In this document: piece after piece, positions 23,427 through 31,613 of the stretch | Position numbering within the stretch: the stretch's first letter is position 1 | How the letters are laid out: each line of letters begins with the position of its first letter | Assembly (NCBI GenBank): GCA_029260375.1 | Contig: JAJDDI010000039.1 | Location: 1 to 34,310 of the forward strand | Source of the DNA: Phycisphaerales bacterium | Lineage (GTDB): Bacteria; Planctomycetota; Phycisphaerae; Phycisphaerales; UBA1924 | DNA length: 34,310 bases | Reading direction: 5' to 3' | Notes under the pieces: model-generated | Told to the model about the DNA's origin: nothing | Databases searched by the model: none | What the model saw: only the letters and a program-made list of their open reading frames with translations | Translations under genes and position numbers: made by a program

Positions 23427-24944
23427 GTGCCAGAGCCCGTGACAGACCCCAGCGTGACGCAGGACCTGGACGCCCAGGAACTCTCCCGGGTGGCCCGCCG
23501 GGCCCTGGACTGGGGCGCCGCCTACCTGCGAGGGGTCGGGGATCGGGCGGTGCAGACCTCGGCTCGTCCCGGGGATCTGCTCGCACGCCTCCCCGAGTCG
23601 CCGCCGGTGGAGACGCCCGCGGACCCCGACGCAGCGTGGGACGCGATCTTCGCGGATCTGGACGAGCTGATCGTGCCCGGGCTGACGCACTGGCAGTCGC
23701 CCTCGTTCTTCGCGTTCTTCCCGTGCAACCAGTCCACGCCGACGATCGTCGCGGAGCTGCTCAGCGCCATTCTCAACGTCAACGGCATGAACTGGGCCAC
23801 GGGCCCGGCGATCACCGAGCTCGAGATCCGCATGCTCGACTGGATGGCCCAGGCGATGGGCCTGCCCGCGTGCTTCGCCTCCGACGCGGACCAGGGGGGC
23901 GGGGTGATCCAGTCCACGGCGTCGGACGCGACACTCGTCGCACTGCTGGCGGCGCGACACCGCGCGCGACGCCTCCACCCGGACGACGACGCCATCGACT
24001 CGCGCCTGTGCGTGTACACCTCGACCCAGGCGCACTCGTCGGTCGTCAAGGCGGCCATGATCGCCGGCATTGCTCGCTCGCCCGATGATGCGCGGCGCGT
24101 GCGGCTGGTCTCGACCGACGCGCAGCTCGCGATGGACCCGGAGGCCCTGGGCGCTCAGATCAGGGCCGACCGGGGCGCGGGCCTCGTTCCGGCGTTCGTC
24201 AGCGCCACGATCGGGACAACCTCTTCTGGCGCCGTGGACCCGCTTGGAGCGATCGCGCGGGTGATCGGCGCCGCGCCCGACCGCGCGTGGTTGCACGCCG
24301 ACGCGGCGTGGGCCGGGGCGGCGATGGTCTGCCCCGAGCTGCGGGGCCCGCTGGGCGACGGGCTGGAGCACGCCGACTCGCTGTGCGTCAACCCGCACAA
24401 GTGGCTGCTGACGAACTTCGACTGCGACCTGATGTGGACGCGGTCCCGGTCGGACCTGATCGGGGCGCTGTCGATCACGCCCGAGTACCTGCGTCACGAG
24501 TCGCAGGGCGCCGGCGCCGTGGACTTCCGCGACTGGCAGGTCCCGCTCGGGCGCCGGTTCCGGGCGCTCAAGCTCTGGTTCTTGCTCAGGCGGTTCGGCG
24601 TCGAGGGCCTCCGGACACACATCCGCAGGCACGTGGACTGGACCCAGGAGCTCGAAGCCTGGGTCGGGCAGGACGCCCGGTTCGAGATCCCCGTTCCCCG
24701 CTCGCTCTCGCTGCTGTGCGTCCGCCTGCGCGCCGGGAACGACGCGACGCGGGCGCTGCTCGAACGGGTCAACGCGTCGGGACGAGCGTACCTCTCGCAC
24801 ACCACGCTCCCGCTCGAAGGCGGCGAGCCCGTGTACGTGATCCGCATCGCCATCGGGGGAACGCGGACCGAGCGGTCGCACGTCGAGGCGCTCTGGGCGC
24901 TGCTCCGCGCCGAGGCGGACGCCGTGCTAGGCTCAGGGCCATGA
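23427..24944 (+). CDS. Pyridoxal-phosphate-dependent group II amino acid decarboxylase
   Basis: A cytoplasmic enzyme of about 505 residues of the aromatic-L-amino-acid decarboxylase family. Family landmarks are HWQSPSFFAFFPCNQSTP, the GGGVIQSTASDATLVALLAAR segment, the cofactor-stacking His in QAHSSVVKAA, HADAAWAGAA with the Asp that contacts the pyridine nitrogen, and the PLP-binding Lys325 in NPHKWLLTNFDCDLMW. These indicate decarboxylation of an aromatic or related amino acid (Phe, Tyr, Trp or DOPA type), but the substrate cannot be fixed. The start is uncertain: GTG 23427 or GTG 23439, neither with a Shine-Dalgarno; 23427 has a TACCGT hexamer 6 nt upstream. The stop overlaps the following lipoprotein start (ATGA at 24941). 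Confidence 0.92.
   Translation: MPEPVTDPSVTQDLDAQELSRVARRALDWGAAYLRGVGDRAVQTSARPGDLLARLPESPPVETPADPDAAWDAIFADLDELIVPGLTHWQSPSFFAFFPCNQSTPTIVAELLSAILNVNGMNWATGPAITELEIRMLDWMAQAMGLPACFASDADQGGGVIQSTASDATLVALLAARHRARRLHPDDDAIDSRLCVYTSTQAHSSVVKAAMIAGIARSPDDARRVRLVSTDAQLAMDPEALGAQIRADRGAGLVPAFVSATIGTTSSGAVDPLGAIARVIGAAPDRAWLHADAAWAGAAMVCPELRGPLGDGLEHADSLCVNPHKWLLTNFDCDLMWTRSRSDLIGALSITPEYLRHESQGAGAVDFRDWQVPLGRRFRALKLWFLLRRFGVEGLRTHIRRHVDWTQELEAWVGQDARFEIPVPRSLSLLCVRLRAGNDATRALLERVNASGRAYLSHTTLPLEGGEPVYVIRIAIGGTRTERSHVEALWALLRAEADAVLGSGP
24928..24933 (+). promoter_or_regulatory. -10-like hexamer before the lipoprotein gene
   Basis: TAGGCT followed by 7 nt and ATG 24941, inside the end of the decarboxylase gene. 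It could give an internal leaderless transcript besides read-through. Confidence 0.3.
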
Positions 24945-25555
24945 CACGAGTGCTTGCCGGTCTGGTTGTGCTGACGTTGCTGCTTGGGCAGTTGGGCTGT
25001 CGGTCGGCGGGCGGCCCGACGAGTGTCGGGGTCGAGCCCGGCCAGTACGCAACCGCGTTCGACGAGGCCAAGGACCTGCTCCTGGCCCGCCAGTTCACGC
25101 TCGAGCGTGTGGACGCGCGGGCGGGCGTGATCACGACCAGCCCCAAGGCGACCGCCGGCCTGGCGACGCCCTGGGATACCGAGCAGTCGAGCCTGCGCCA
25201 GGAGTTTGAGGACCTGATGAACCAGCAGGAGCGGCGCGTGCGGGTCGTGTTCGCGCACGCGGGAGAGGCGCCGGCCGAGCCGGGCGAGGGCGACGCGCCG
25301 ACCGACCGGCGTGACTCGGCCGACCCGCTCGAGGCCCGGTTCGAGGTCACGCTGCTTCGGGTCAGCGTGCCGGGGACGAGGGTCGAGTCCTCCGCGATCC
25401 GGATGAGCACGCGGACGCAGGACCCGGAGCTATCGCGTCGTGGGGTGGGGGGGCGCGATCGCATCGCCATCGCGACGGACGACGCCTTCGCGGCGCGCCT
25501 GGCGCGGGACCTGCAAAGCCGTCTGGCCCGCGCGGCGACGCCCGCCGGCCCCTAG
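24941..25555 (+). CDS. Putative lipoprotein of unknown function
   Basis: A 204-residue protein starting with a lipoprotein-like signal (LAGLVVLTLLLGQLGC, Cys20), so it is probably membrane-anchored in the periplasm. The -3 position is Gln rather than Leu, which makes the lipobox imperfect. The mature part begins YATAFDEAKDLLLARQFTLERVDARAGVITTSP, a pattern often seen in small planctomycete lipoproteins that resemble a BON- or DUF-type alpha/beta fold. It ends with a helix carrying LARDLQSRLARA. A Pro/Glu/Asp-rich linker sits near 108-128. It is coupled by ATGA to the decarboxylase gene, but no functional link is evident. The family is not recognised. Confidence 0.75.
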   Translation: MTRVLAGLVVLTLLLGQLGCRSAGGPTSVGVEPGQYATAFDEAKDLLLARQFTLERVDARAGVITTSPKATAGLATPWDTEQSSLRQEFEDLMNQQERRVRVVFAHAGEAPAEPGEGDAPTDRRDSADPLEARFEVTLLRVSVPGTRVESSAIRMSTRTQDPELSRRGVGGRDRIAIATDDAFAARLARDLQSRLARAATPAGP

Positions 25556-26487
25556 GCCGGCCCGGAGAGCGCCCTGGACGAGCCAGACTTGGGCTCAAAC
25601 TCGCGGTCGGCTGAGGCTCTGCCCGGCGATGCGGACGGCGTCCGTGCAGCGACCGGGCGCAGAGACTCCAGGCTGGCGGACGCGCCCTGGCCCAGGGCCC
25701 TGGCGATCAGGGCGCCGCGCGACGAGGCGCCCAGCTTCCGGTGCAGGTTCTTGACATGGTCGTGGACCGTGTGCGGGCTGCGCCCGATCTGGTGAGCGAT
25801 CTCTCGCACGCTGCTGCCGAGGATGAGATGGTCCAGGACGAGATTCTCGCGGCCGGTAAGCCAGGTGGGCGCCCCGCCGCCGGAGCCAAGCGCGATCGTC
25901 GCCCGGCGCGCGAGCTGGGGAGTCAGGGCGTCGAGAACCGCGATGAGCGGCGCCACCGATCCGCCCTGAGCTGGGGAGGTGACGAGCTGAGCGATGAGAA
26001 TGCGATCGCCGCCGCCGAATCTGGACCAGGCCTGGTGCGGCACGAGCTCGGGCGCATCGCCCCAGATCTCTCTTGATCCGAGCACGGATGCGTCGAGCGT
26101 CAATCGCCCCGACGAGGCCAGGCTTTCCAATCTGGATCGGGCGTTGAGCTGTTGAGCGTCGCTCAGCGATGGCTGTTCGGGCAAAGAGGGTTGGGCGCTG
26201 AGACCCACGGCGTCGAGCTCGACCCGATGGCTGGCCCCTTCGCAACGCACGAGCATCACGAGCGCGGCGAGTACCCCCGGGAGAACACCCAGTTTCGACG
26301 CGGCCTGATCGCACCAGTCCGCGCACGCCACGGCGGGCAGGTTTTCGATGCAGGCCGCCGCGACGGCCGTCCGGTCGATCCAGGGCGTCCAGGTTGATGC
26401 ACTCTCTGCGCTCGTAGTATTACGTTCCATCGAATAGGCCATCGGCTGCCAAGAAGAAGCCCCGGTACGAGAATGCCGCGAAAGCAT
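25552..26487 (-). CDS. LuxR-type transcriptional regulator
   Basis: A protein of about 311 residues with a C-terminal LuxR/GerE helix-turn-helix at 208-265 (LTGRENLVLDHLILGSSVREIAHQIGRSPHTVHDHVKNLHRKLGASSRG), which carries every conserved position of the family. The N-terminal 200 residues are not a recognisable receiver, autoinducer or ATPase domain; they are Ala/Leu/Ser rich and may hold a PAS- or GAF-like sensor. A 45-residue Ala/Ser/Arg tail follows the HTH, which is unusual because the HTH normally ends the protein. The start is uncertain (ATG 26487, 26442 or 26430; none has a Shine-Dalgarno). It diverges from an unknown gene across a region with an operator-like dyad. The stop overlaps the convergent lipoprotein gene end by 4 bp. 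Confidence 0.85.
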   Translation of the reverse strand: MLSRHSRTGASSWQPMAYSMERNTTSAESASTWTPWIDRTAVAAACIENLPAVACADWCDQAASKLGVLPGVLAALVMLVRCEGASHRVELDAVGLSAQPSLPEQPSLSDAQQLNARSRLESLASSGRLTLDASVLGSREIWGDAPELVPHQAWSRFGGGDRILIAQLVTSPAQGGSVAPLIAVLDALTPQLARRATIALGSGGGAPTWLTGRENLVLDHLILGSSVREIAHQIGRSPHTVHDHVKNLHRKLGASSRGALIARALGQGASASLESLRPVAARTPSASPGRASADREFEPKSGSSRALSGPA

Positions 26488-26507
26488 TGCATTAGGGAGA
26501 TGGTCCT

Positions 26508-26540
26508 AACGCAGCTTTGTCATAATTGACATGCTGCGTT
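26508..26540. promoter_or_regulatory. 33-bp dyad, candidate operator between divergent genes
   Basis: Perfect 8-bp arms AACGCAGC (26508-26515) and GCTGCGTT (26533-26540) enclose an inner dyad GTCA-TAAT-TGAC (26519-26530). A consensus -35, TTGACA (26526-26531, plus strand), lies inside it, although no matching -10 was found. The position, 21 bp before the regulator gene, fits autoregulation. Confidence 0.5.
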
Positions 26541-26623
26541 GGTGGAGATGGCGAACCCCGGAACAGGCCCCGCTTAGCCCCCTCCAGATCCGGAATCATG
26601 ATCGCCGGGATGGTAATTGTCAT
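26523..26623 (+). repeat. Two near-identical AT-rich decamers in the divergent region
   Basis: TAATTGACAT (26523-26532) and TAATTGTCAT (26614-26623) match 9 of 10 bases and are 91 bp apart. Such AT-rich words are rare in this GC-rich window. The first copy overlaps the centre of the dyad, so a second binding site for the same regulator is plausible. Confidence 0.4.
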
Positions 26624-26772
26624 TTTTTTGCCCCGGGTCGCTGGGCTCAAGTCCATTCTTGGGGCACCTTTGCAGGAGTTACGCCGGTCGGTGCGGTCGT
26701 AGCGATTGGGATCAAGCCGTCGATCCCACGATACGGCTGTCTTCTCCTCAGAGGCAGCCCCAGGGATGGGTC

Positions 26773-27438
26773 ATGCTCATGCGCGCATCGTCGCGACAGG
26801 TTACATCTCGATTTGTCGCGCTCGACTGGCAGCCCGAAGCGCTCCAGCTGCTCGATGAGCATCACCTCGTGGCGTGGTCGCACTCGGCCCGCACACGCAC
26901 CTCATTCGCGGCCGGTCTCTCCCAGTTCCTCGCGGCGCAGCGCGATCTCTCGGTCTGTGTGCTCCACGGGCGTTCCATCACCAATCTCGACGCGCTCTGC
27001 CAGCAGCTCGAGCGACAGATCCCTGGTCCGCCCCTGGACCGGCGCATCGGAGGTTCCAGCGGCGTGATCGAACTGCTGCGCAGCCGTGACAATCGCCCCG
27101 GTCGCCCGGCGCCCCGCCAGCGGGTCATCCTCTGGACCGACGCGGACATCCTGCTCCGTGCGGACCACGACCTGTTCGGACGCGTCGTTGACGCGTTCAC
27201 GGGTGTTGCCGCCGAGCTCGAATACGCCAGCGATGACCAGCTCCTGATCCAGCGGTCGGTCTTCGTCGGCGCCCCCTCGCTGGACCTGTACGCGGAGGAC
27301 GCGGCGGGCCAGTTCCGGGGCTGGCGGTGCGTGGACGACGGCGAGGCGTTCTGGACCGTTGTGTCCGGTGTCGATCGCCCCCCGATGATGCGGGTGCATA
27401 TCGACTCGCTGATGTCAGGTCCTCCGCGGCGCGCCTGA
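26773..27438 (+). CDS. Hypothetical protein divergent from the LuxR regulator
   Basis: A 221-residue protein of no recognised family. ATG 26773 or 26779 is preceded by AGGGATGGG, a poor ribosome site. Codon use and composition from there on look like real coding sequence, whereas the in-frame region upstream to 26617 is Cys/Ser/Gly-rich and lacks a proper start. There is no signal peptide or membrane segment. The middle holds a hydrophobic strand followed by acids, RVILWTDADILL (around 117-128), which resembles a Walker B-like strand, but there is no Walker A. An alternation of helices and strands (SVCVLHGRSITNLDALCQQLERQI) suggests an alpha/beta fold. It may be the target gene of the divergent regulator. 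Confidence 0.65.
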   Translation: MLMRASSRQVTSRFVALDWQPEALQLLDEHHLVAWSHSARTRTSFAAGLSQFLAAQRDLSVCVLHGRSITNLDALCQQLERQIPGPPLDRRIGGSSGVIELLRSRDNRPGRPAPRQRVILWTDADILLRADHDLFGRVVDAFTGVAAELEYASDDQLLIQRSVFVGAPSLDLYAEDAAGQFRGWRCVDDGEAFWTVVSGVDRPPMMRVHIDSLMSGPPRRA

Positions 27439-27473
27439 AGCCCCGCCCCACCCCAATCCGGCCTTCCCCCCGC

Positions 27474-27502
27474 TTGACTCGTTGCCCGGGCGTGTCTTTG
27501 GT
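27474..27502 (+). promoter_or_regulatory. Promoter of rsmD at a leaderless-type start
   Basis: TTGACT (27474-27479), a 17-bp spacer and TTTGGT (27497-27502), only 5 nt before ATG 27508. There is no Shine-Dalgarno. The transcript would start at or within 2 nt of the start codon. Confidence 0.5.
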
Positions 27503-27507
27503 CAGCG

Positions 27508-28236
27508 ATGCGCATCATCGGTGGCACATACCGCAGGAGGCAGCTCAAGGGCCCGCCCGAAAGGTCCACGACGCGCCCGCTGCCCGACAACGTGCGCGAG
27601 GCGATCTTCAACCTGCTCCGCGGGCACTTCGAGGGACAGTCCGTGCTGGACTGCTTCGCGGGGACGGGCTCGTTCGGGCTCGAGGCGATCTCGCGCGGGG
27701 CCGAGCGGGCGGTGATGGTCGAGCGTGACCGTCGCGTCGCCCTGGTGCTCGAGGACAACATCAGCACGCTAGGGGTGGAGGACCAGGCGGAGATCGTCAC
27801 GGGCGACGCGCTGGGGGCCGGGGCGTTGTCGCGATGCCCGCGTCCGGCGCACATCATCTTCATGGACCCGCCGTACGAGATGGTTCGTGACCCCGAGCAG
27901 TGGCCGCGTGTGCGCACGCAGATGACGCGCCTGATCGAGATGCTCACGCCCACGGGGTACGCGATTGTGCGCACGCCCTGGCCGTTTGTGCACGCGACGG
28001 ACCCGCGCACGGGCGAGATGCTGACGTTCGAGGAGGCCAAGCGCCGGTTCGAGGCGGCGCGCTCCGCGTTTCTCGACGAGGCGTTCGACGATCAGCCCGA
28101 GGACGCCCCGCCCCCCGTCGCGCCCCAGCGTGAGAACGTCACGGTCGATCTGGCGCTCGAGGGCGCCCTGGGGCCCGAGACCCACGCGTACGGGACGACA
28201 GCGGTCCATCTGTACATGCGCGACCCCGACGCCTGA
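27508..28236 (+). CDS. rsmD: 16S rRNA (guanine(966)-N2)-methyltransferase
   Basis: A 242-residue SAM-dependent methyltransferase that modifies G966 of 16S rRNA (E. coli numbering). Family motifs are MRIIGGTYRRRQLKGP at the start, TRPLPDNVREAIFNLL (about 22-37), the SAM-binding VLDCFAGTGSFGLEAISRGA (46-65) and the catalytic IIFMDPPYE (around 116-124, NPPY-type). The C-terminal part is about 50 residues longer than the usual 190, with an insertion of Pro and acidic residues (around 190-212). No signal is present. It stands alone, starting from a leaderless-type promoter, and lies 40 bp before the helicase gene, which has its own promoter. Confidence 0.93.
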   Translation: MRIIGGTYRRRQLKGPPERSTTRPLPDNVREAIFNLLRGHFEGQSVLDCFAGTGSFGLEAISRGAERAVMVERDRRVALVLEDNISTLGVEDQAEIVTGDALGAGALSRCPRPAHIIFMDPPYEMVRDPEQWPRVRTQMTRLIEMLTPTGYAIVRTPWPFVHATDPRTGEMLTFEEAKRRFEAARSAFLDEAFDDQPEDAPPPVAPQRENVTVDLALEGALGPETHAYGTTAVHLYMRDPDA

Positions 28237-28240
28237 CCGT

Positions 28241-28270
28241 TTGGGACCGCGTGATCACGCGGTGTAGACT
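28241..28270 (+). promoter_or_regulatory. Promoter of the helicase gene at a leaderless-type start
   Basis: TTGGGA (28241-28246), an 18-bp spacer and TAGACT (28265-28270), then 6 nt and GTG 28277. The +1 would fall on the start codon itself. No Shine-Dalgarno is present. Confidence 0.55.
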
Positions 28271-28276
28271 CAGCCC

Positions 28277-31200
28277 GTGGGCGAGACGGTTCCAGATCTG
28301 CTTGAGGGCCTCAACGACGCCCAGTGCGCCGCGGTGGTGCACGATGGGGCGCCGCTGATCGTGCTCGCGGGGCCCGGCACGGGCAAGACGGGCGTGATCT
28401 CACGGCGCGTGGCGCACACCGTGGGCGAGCGCGGCGCCGACCCCGAGTCGGTGGTGGCGCTCACGTTCACCAACAAGGCCGCCCAGGAGATGCGCGACCG
28501 CCTGGCGGGGCTGCTGGGGCGGTCGGCCAGCGAGCGCCTGGGGGTGTACACGTTCCACTCGTTCGGGCAGCGCCTGCTGCGCCGCTTCGCGGACATCGCG
28601 GGTCTGCCCCCCGAGCCGACGCTGGTGGACTCGGCCCAGCAACGCCGCCTGCTGCGCTCGATCATCCGTGAGCACGGGCTGTACCCCGAGGCGCGGGCAT
28701 CGGGCATCGACAGCGCCGTGGCGCACGCGTCGTCGATGATCGAGGCGCTGCGGAACCACGCGATCGGGCCCGAGACCGGCGTCGCTCGGGCGCAGCGCGT
28801 CCTGGAGAGCGATCAGGACGACGAGGCGCGGGCGCTGGCGCAGCGGTTCATGGGCGCGGCCCGGGCGTACGGGCTGTTCGAGGAGGCGTGCCGACAGCGG
28901 GGGTGGATGAGTTTTTCTGACATGGTGCTCGCGCCGATCCGCCTGCTGCGCGAGAGCGAGATGGTGCGCGACATCTGCCGGGGCGAGTTCAGGCACATCG
29001 TCGTGGACGAGTTCCAGGACGTGAACCGGGCGCAGATCGAGCTGCTGCGGGGCCTGGCCCCGCCCGAGGGGCGGACGGATTTGTGCGTCGTAGGGGACGA
29101 CGACCAGGCGATCTACGCGTTCCGCGGCGCCGACGAGCAGGCGTTCGCGCACTTCCGCGAGATCTGGACCGACGCTGAGACGATTGCACTGACCGAGAGC
29201 TACCGCTCGCAGCGGGCGATCATCGACGCGTCGCAGGCGACGATCGCGCGGTGCGCCGAGCGGTTCGAGCCCGACAAGGCGATCGAGCGGGCGGCGTCGC
29301 TCTCGGGCGAGGCGCCGCTGGCGGGCGCGGGGGTCGAGGTGGTCCGGGTCGAGGACGACGGGCAGCACGGGGAGATTGTCGCGGCGATGATCCTGGCGGA
29401 CATGGCCTCACGCCCGGGCGCCCGCCTGAGCGATTATGCGGTCATCGCCCGCACCCACACCGACGCGGACCGGGTGCGCCGCGCGCTCGAGCTCGAGGGC
29501 GTGCCCACACGCAGCGCCCGCCCGCCCAGCGCCAGCGAGGACGCGGGCGTGCAGGACGTGCTGGCGTGGGGCGAGACGCTGTGCAACCCCGAGGCCTCGT
29601 GGGCGGCCCGGCGCGTGCTGATGCGCCCGCCCCTGTCGTTCGAGGCGTCGGATGTCAACACGTGGGAGCGGGGCTACCGGGCCCAGGCGTCGCGGGCCGA
29701 GGCAGGCGACCCGGGCGTCGCGTCGCCCGGGGCGTACGTCCCCTGGGTCGTGGAGCGGTTCGGCGGCGATGAGGCCCTGGGCGAGCGGCTGACTCGCCTG
29801 GGCGCGTGGCACACCGAGCTGAGCACCGTCGCGGCGACGGCCCGGGCCGACGAGGCGCTGACACGCATCGTCCAGCTCACGGGCGCCGCGCACGCGGACC
29901 TGCTCGACGGGCGCGAGCGGGCGCGGCGCATCGAGGCGATCATCTCGATGATCCGATTCGCCCGGGGGCGTGTTCCGAGGCTCGACCAGCCGGCGGACCT
30001 GCGTGCGTTCCTGTCGTACTACGAGGACCTGGACGAGCGGGACCGGGGCTTCGCCTCGCCCGACCCGTCCGCGGCGCTCGAGCCCGAGGGCGCCGACGAG
30101 CTGTCGGGGGGCGAGGCGGTCAGCGTGCTCACCGCCCACGCGAGCAAGGGGCTGGAGTTCGACACCGTCTTCCTGCCCCGCGTCACACCCTCGCACGGGT
30201 ACCCCAAGACCTCCGGAGGCGACGACGAGGCCCCGCCCGAGGGCGTGCTCGCTGAGGGCGAGGACCGCCCCGAGGCGGACCGACGCAGCGACGAGGAACG
30301 CCGGGTGTTCTACGTCGCGAGCACGCGGGCCCAGCGCCGCCTGGTGCTGCTGGCCAAGCTGCCCAGATCGAGATCCAAGTCCACGCACTACACCCTCGAG
30401 CTGCTCGAGGACGGGCTCGCGAGCGACACCACGGCGGGCGAGGTGCTCGAGCGGGCCGCGGAGCAGGGCGTCAGCGCCGGGGGGGACGCGATCGACCGCG
30501 AGGTCGCGGCGTACAGCGCGCGGCTGGCGCGCGGGGACGTGTTCGCGCGGGCGCGCCGGGACGCGAGGCTCGAGGCCGCCGCGGCCCTGCACAGCGTTGA
30601 CAGCGCCGGCGCGGATCAGGACGAGGTCAATCACGCCAGCGATCGGATGGCGGGCGCGGCGCAGCGGCTGAGCATCATCGCCTCGGTCGAGCGCGACGGG
30701 CGGGCGCCCGGGTGGGTCGATGACCCGGGGCTGGCACGCTTCGCCGAGGAACTGGGCAAGCGGGCGGGCTCGGGAACCCCGGATGATGCGGGGGGCGACG
30801 CGCGGTTCGCGCCGCTCCCGGCGCCGCTGCGGCTGAGCTATTCCCACGTGAAGGAGTACGCGCAGTGCCCTCGGTGCTTCTATCTCCGGCGCGTGCTGCG
30901 CCTGGGGGATCCGCCCGGGGGCGCGATGATCGTCGGGCAGGTGGTGCACAAGGCGCTCGAGCGGTTCATCAGGGCCCGCGCCGAGGCGGAGAACGAGGGG
31001 CGCGCAGGCCCCGGGGATGAACGCCTGCAGGAGCTCGGGCGGGAGTCGTTCTTCGCGATGCTGCCCCGGGGCGCGGATGCCGACGCGGCGCAGCTCGACC
31101 AGGTGCTGGCGCTGCTCGAGACCGCCGCGGGCATGCTGGGCGAGGCGGGCGTGCAGTACCTCGAGCCCGAACGGATGGTGCTGTTCCCGTACGAGCGGGC

Positions 31201-31573
31201 GGGCGTCGAGCACGTCTTCGAGGCGAAGATCGACCGGATCGATCAGCTGGGCGACGGGGGCCAGACCGTGCTGCGCATCGTGGACTACAAGACGGGTCAT
31301 CCGAGCAAGACACTGCTCGAGCCCAAGCGGTCGGACCTGCAGCTGGCGATCTACGCGATGGCCCTGCGCCACGAGTACGGGCCCGAGGCCCTGGCGACGG
31401 GCGAGTACTGGCTGCTTCGGACGGGACAGCGCGGGCGCCTGGATCTGTCCACTATCGACGAGAAGAAGATCCGGACCCAGATCGACAGGGCGATCGACGG
31501 CATGCTCGCGGGGGACTGGCCCAGGGCGTGCCGCCCGGGCGAGGGGGTCTGCTCGCTGCTGGACCGGGTCTAG
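28277..31573 (+). CDS. UvrD/PcrA-type helicase fused to a RecB-like PD-(D/E)XK nuclease
   Basis: A 1098-residue superfamily 1A helicase-nuclease, probably for DNA end resection or repair. Helicase motifs run in order: Q motif near Gln16, Walker A AGPGTGKT (31-38), TFTNKAAQEM, Walker B VVDEFQDVN, motif III VVGDDDQAIYAFRG, motif IV LTESYRS, motif V LTAHASKGLEFDTVFLP and motif VI RRVFYVASTRAQRRL. The nuclease (about 850-1090) has His891 (GQVVHKALE), Asp986 and Asp989 (IDRID), Asp1003 and Lys1005 (VDYKTG), and a QLAIYA motif. Cys pairs flank it (CPRC, and CRPGEGVC at the end), so an iron-sulfur cluster is possible. The architecture resembles one subunit of AdnAB or AddA. No partner subunit gene is in the window. 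Confidence 0.93.
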   Translation: MGETVPDLLEGLNDAQCAAVVHDGAPLIVLAGPGTGKTGVISRRVAHTVGERGADPESVVALTFTNKAAQEMRDRLAGLLGRSASERLGVYTFHSFGQRLLRRFADIAGLPPEPTLVDSAQQRRLLRSIIREHGLYPEARASGIDSAVAHASSMIEALRNHAIGPETGVARAQRVLESDQDDEARALAQRFMGAARAYGLFEEACRQRGWMSFSDMVLAPIRLLRESEMVRDICRGEFRHIVVDEFQDVNRAQIELLRGLAPPEGRTDLCVVGDDDQAIYAFRGADEQAFAHFREIWTDAETIALTESYRSQRAIIDASQATIARCAERFEPDKAIERAASLSGEAPLAGAGVEVVRVEDDGQHGEIVAAMILADMASRPGARLSDYAVIARTHTDADRVRRALELEGVPTRSARPPSASEDAGVQDVLAWGETLCNPEASWAARRVLMRPPLSFEASDVNTWERGYRAQASRAEAGDPGVASPGAYVPWVVERFGGDEALGERLTRLGAWHTELSTVAATARADEALTRIVQLTGAAHADLLDGRERARRIEAIISMIRFARGRVPRLDQPADLRAFLSYYEDLDERDRGFASPDPSAALEPEGADELSGGEAVSVLTAHASKGLEFDTVFLPRVTPSHGYPKTSGGDDEAPPEGVLAEGEDRPEADRRSDEERRVFYVASTRAQRRLVLLAKLPRSRSKSTHYTLELLEDGLASDTTAGEVLERAAEQGVSAGGDAIDREVAAYSARLARGDVFARARRDARLEAAAALHSVDSAGADQDEVNHASDRMAGAAQRLSIIASVERDGRAPGWVDDPGLARFAEELGKRAGSGTPDDAGGDARFAPLPAPLRLSYSHVKEYAQCPRCFYLRRVLRLGDPPGGAMIVGQVVHKALERFIRARAEAENEGRAGPGDERLQELGRESFFAMLPRGADADAAQLDQVLALLETAAGMLGEAGVQYLEPERMVLFPYERAGVEHVFEAKIDRIDQLGDGGQTVLRIVDYKTGHPSKTLLEPKRSDLQLAIYAMALRHEYGPEALATGEYWLLRTGQRGRLDLSTIDEKKIRTQIDRAIDGMLAGDWPRACRPGEGVCSLLDRV

Positions 31574-31613
31574 AGACGCCCGCAACTGGGCCTGCGCGGG
31601 GCAGTACGCTCTG

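Noticed and set aside
29408..31585. 725-codon minus-strand frame opposite the helicase gene
   Set aside because: The plus strand has every helicase and nuclease motif in order; the minus frame is Arg/Pro/Leu-rich with no domain.
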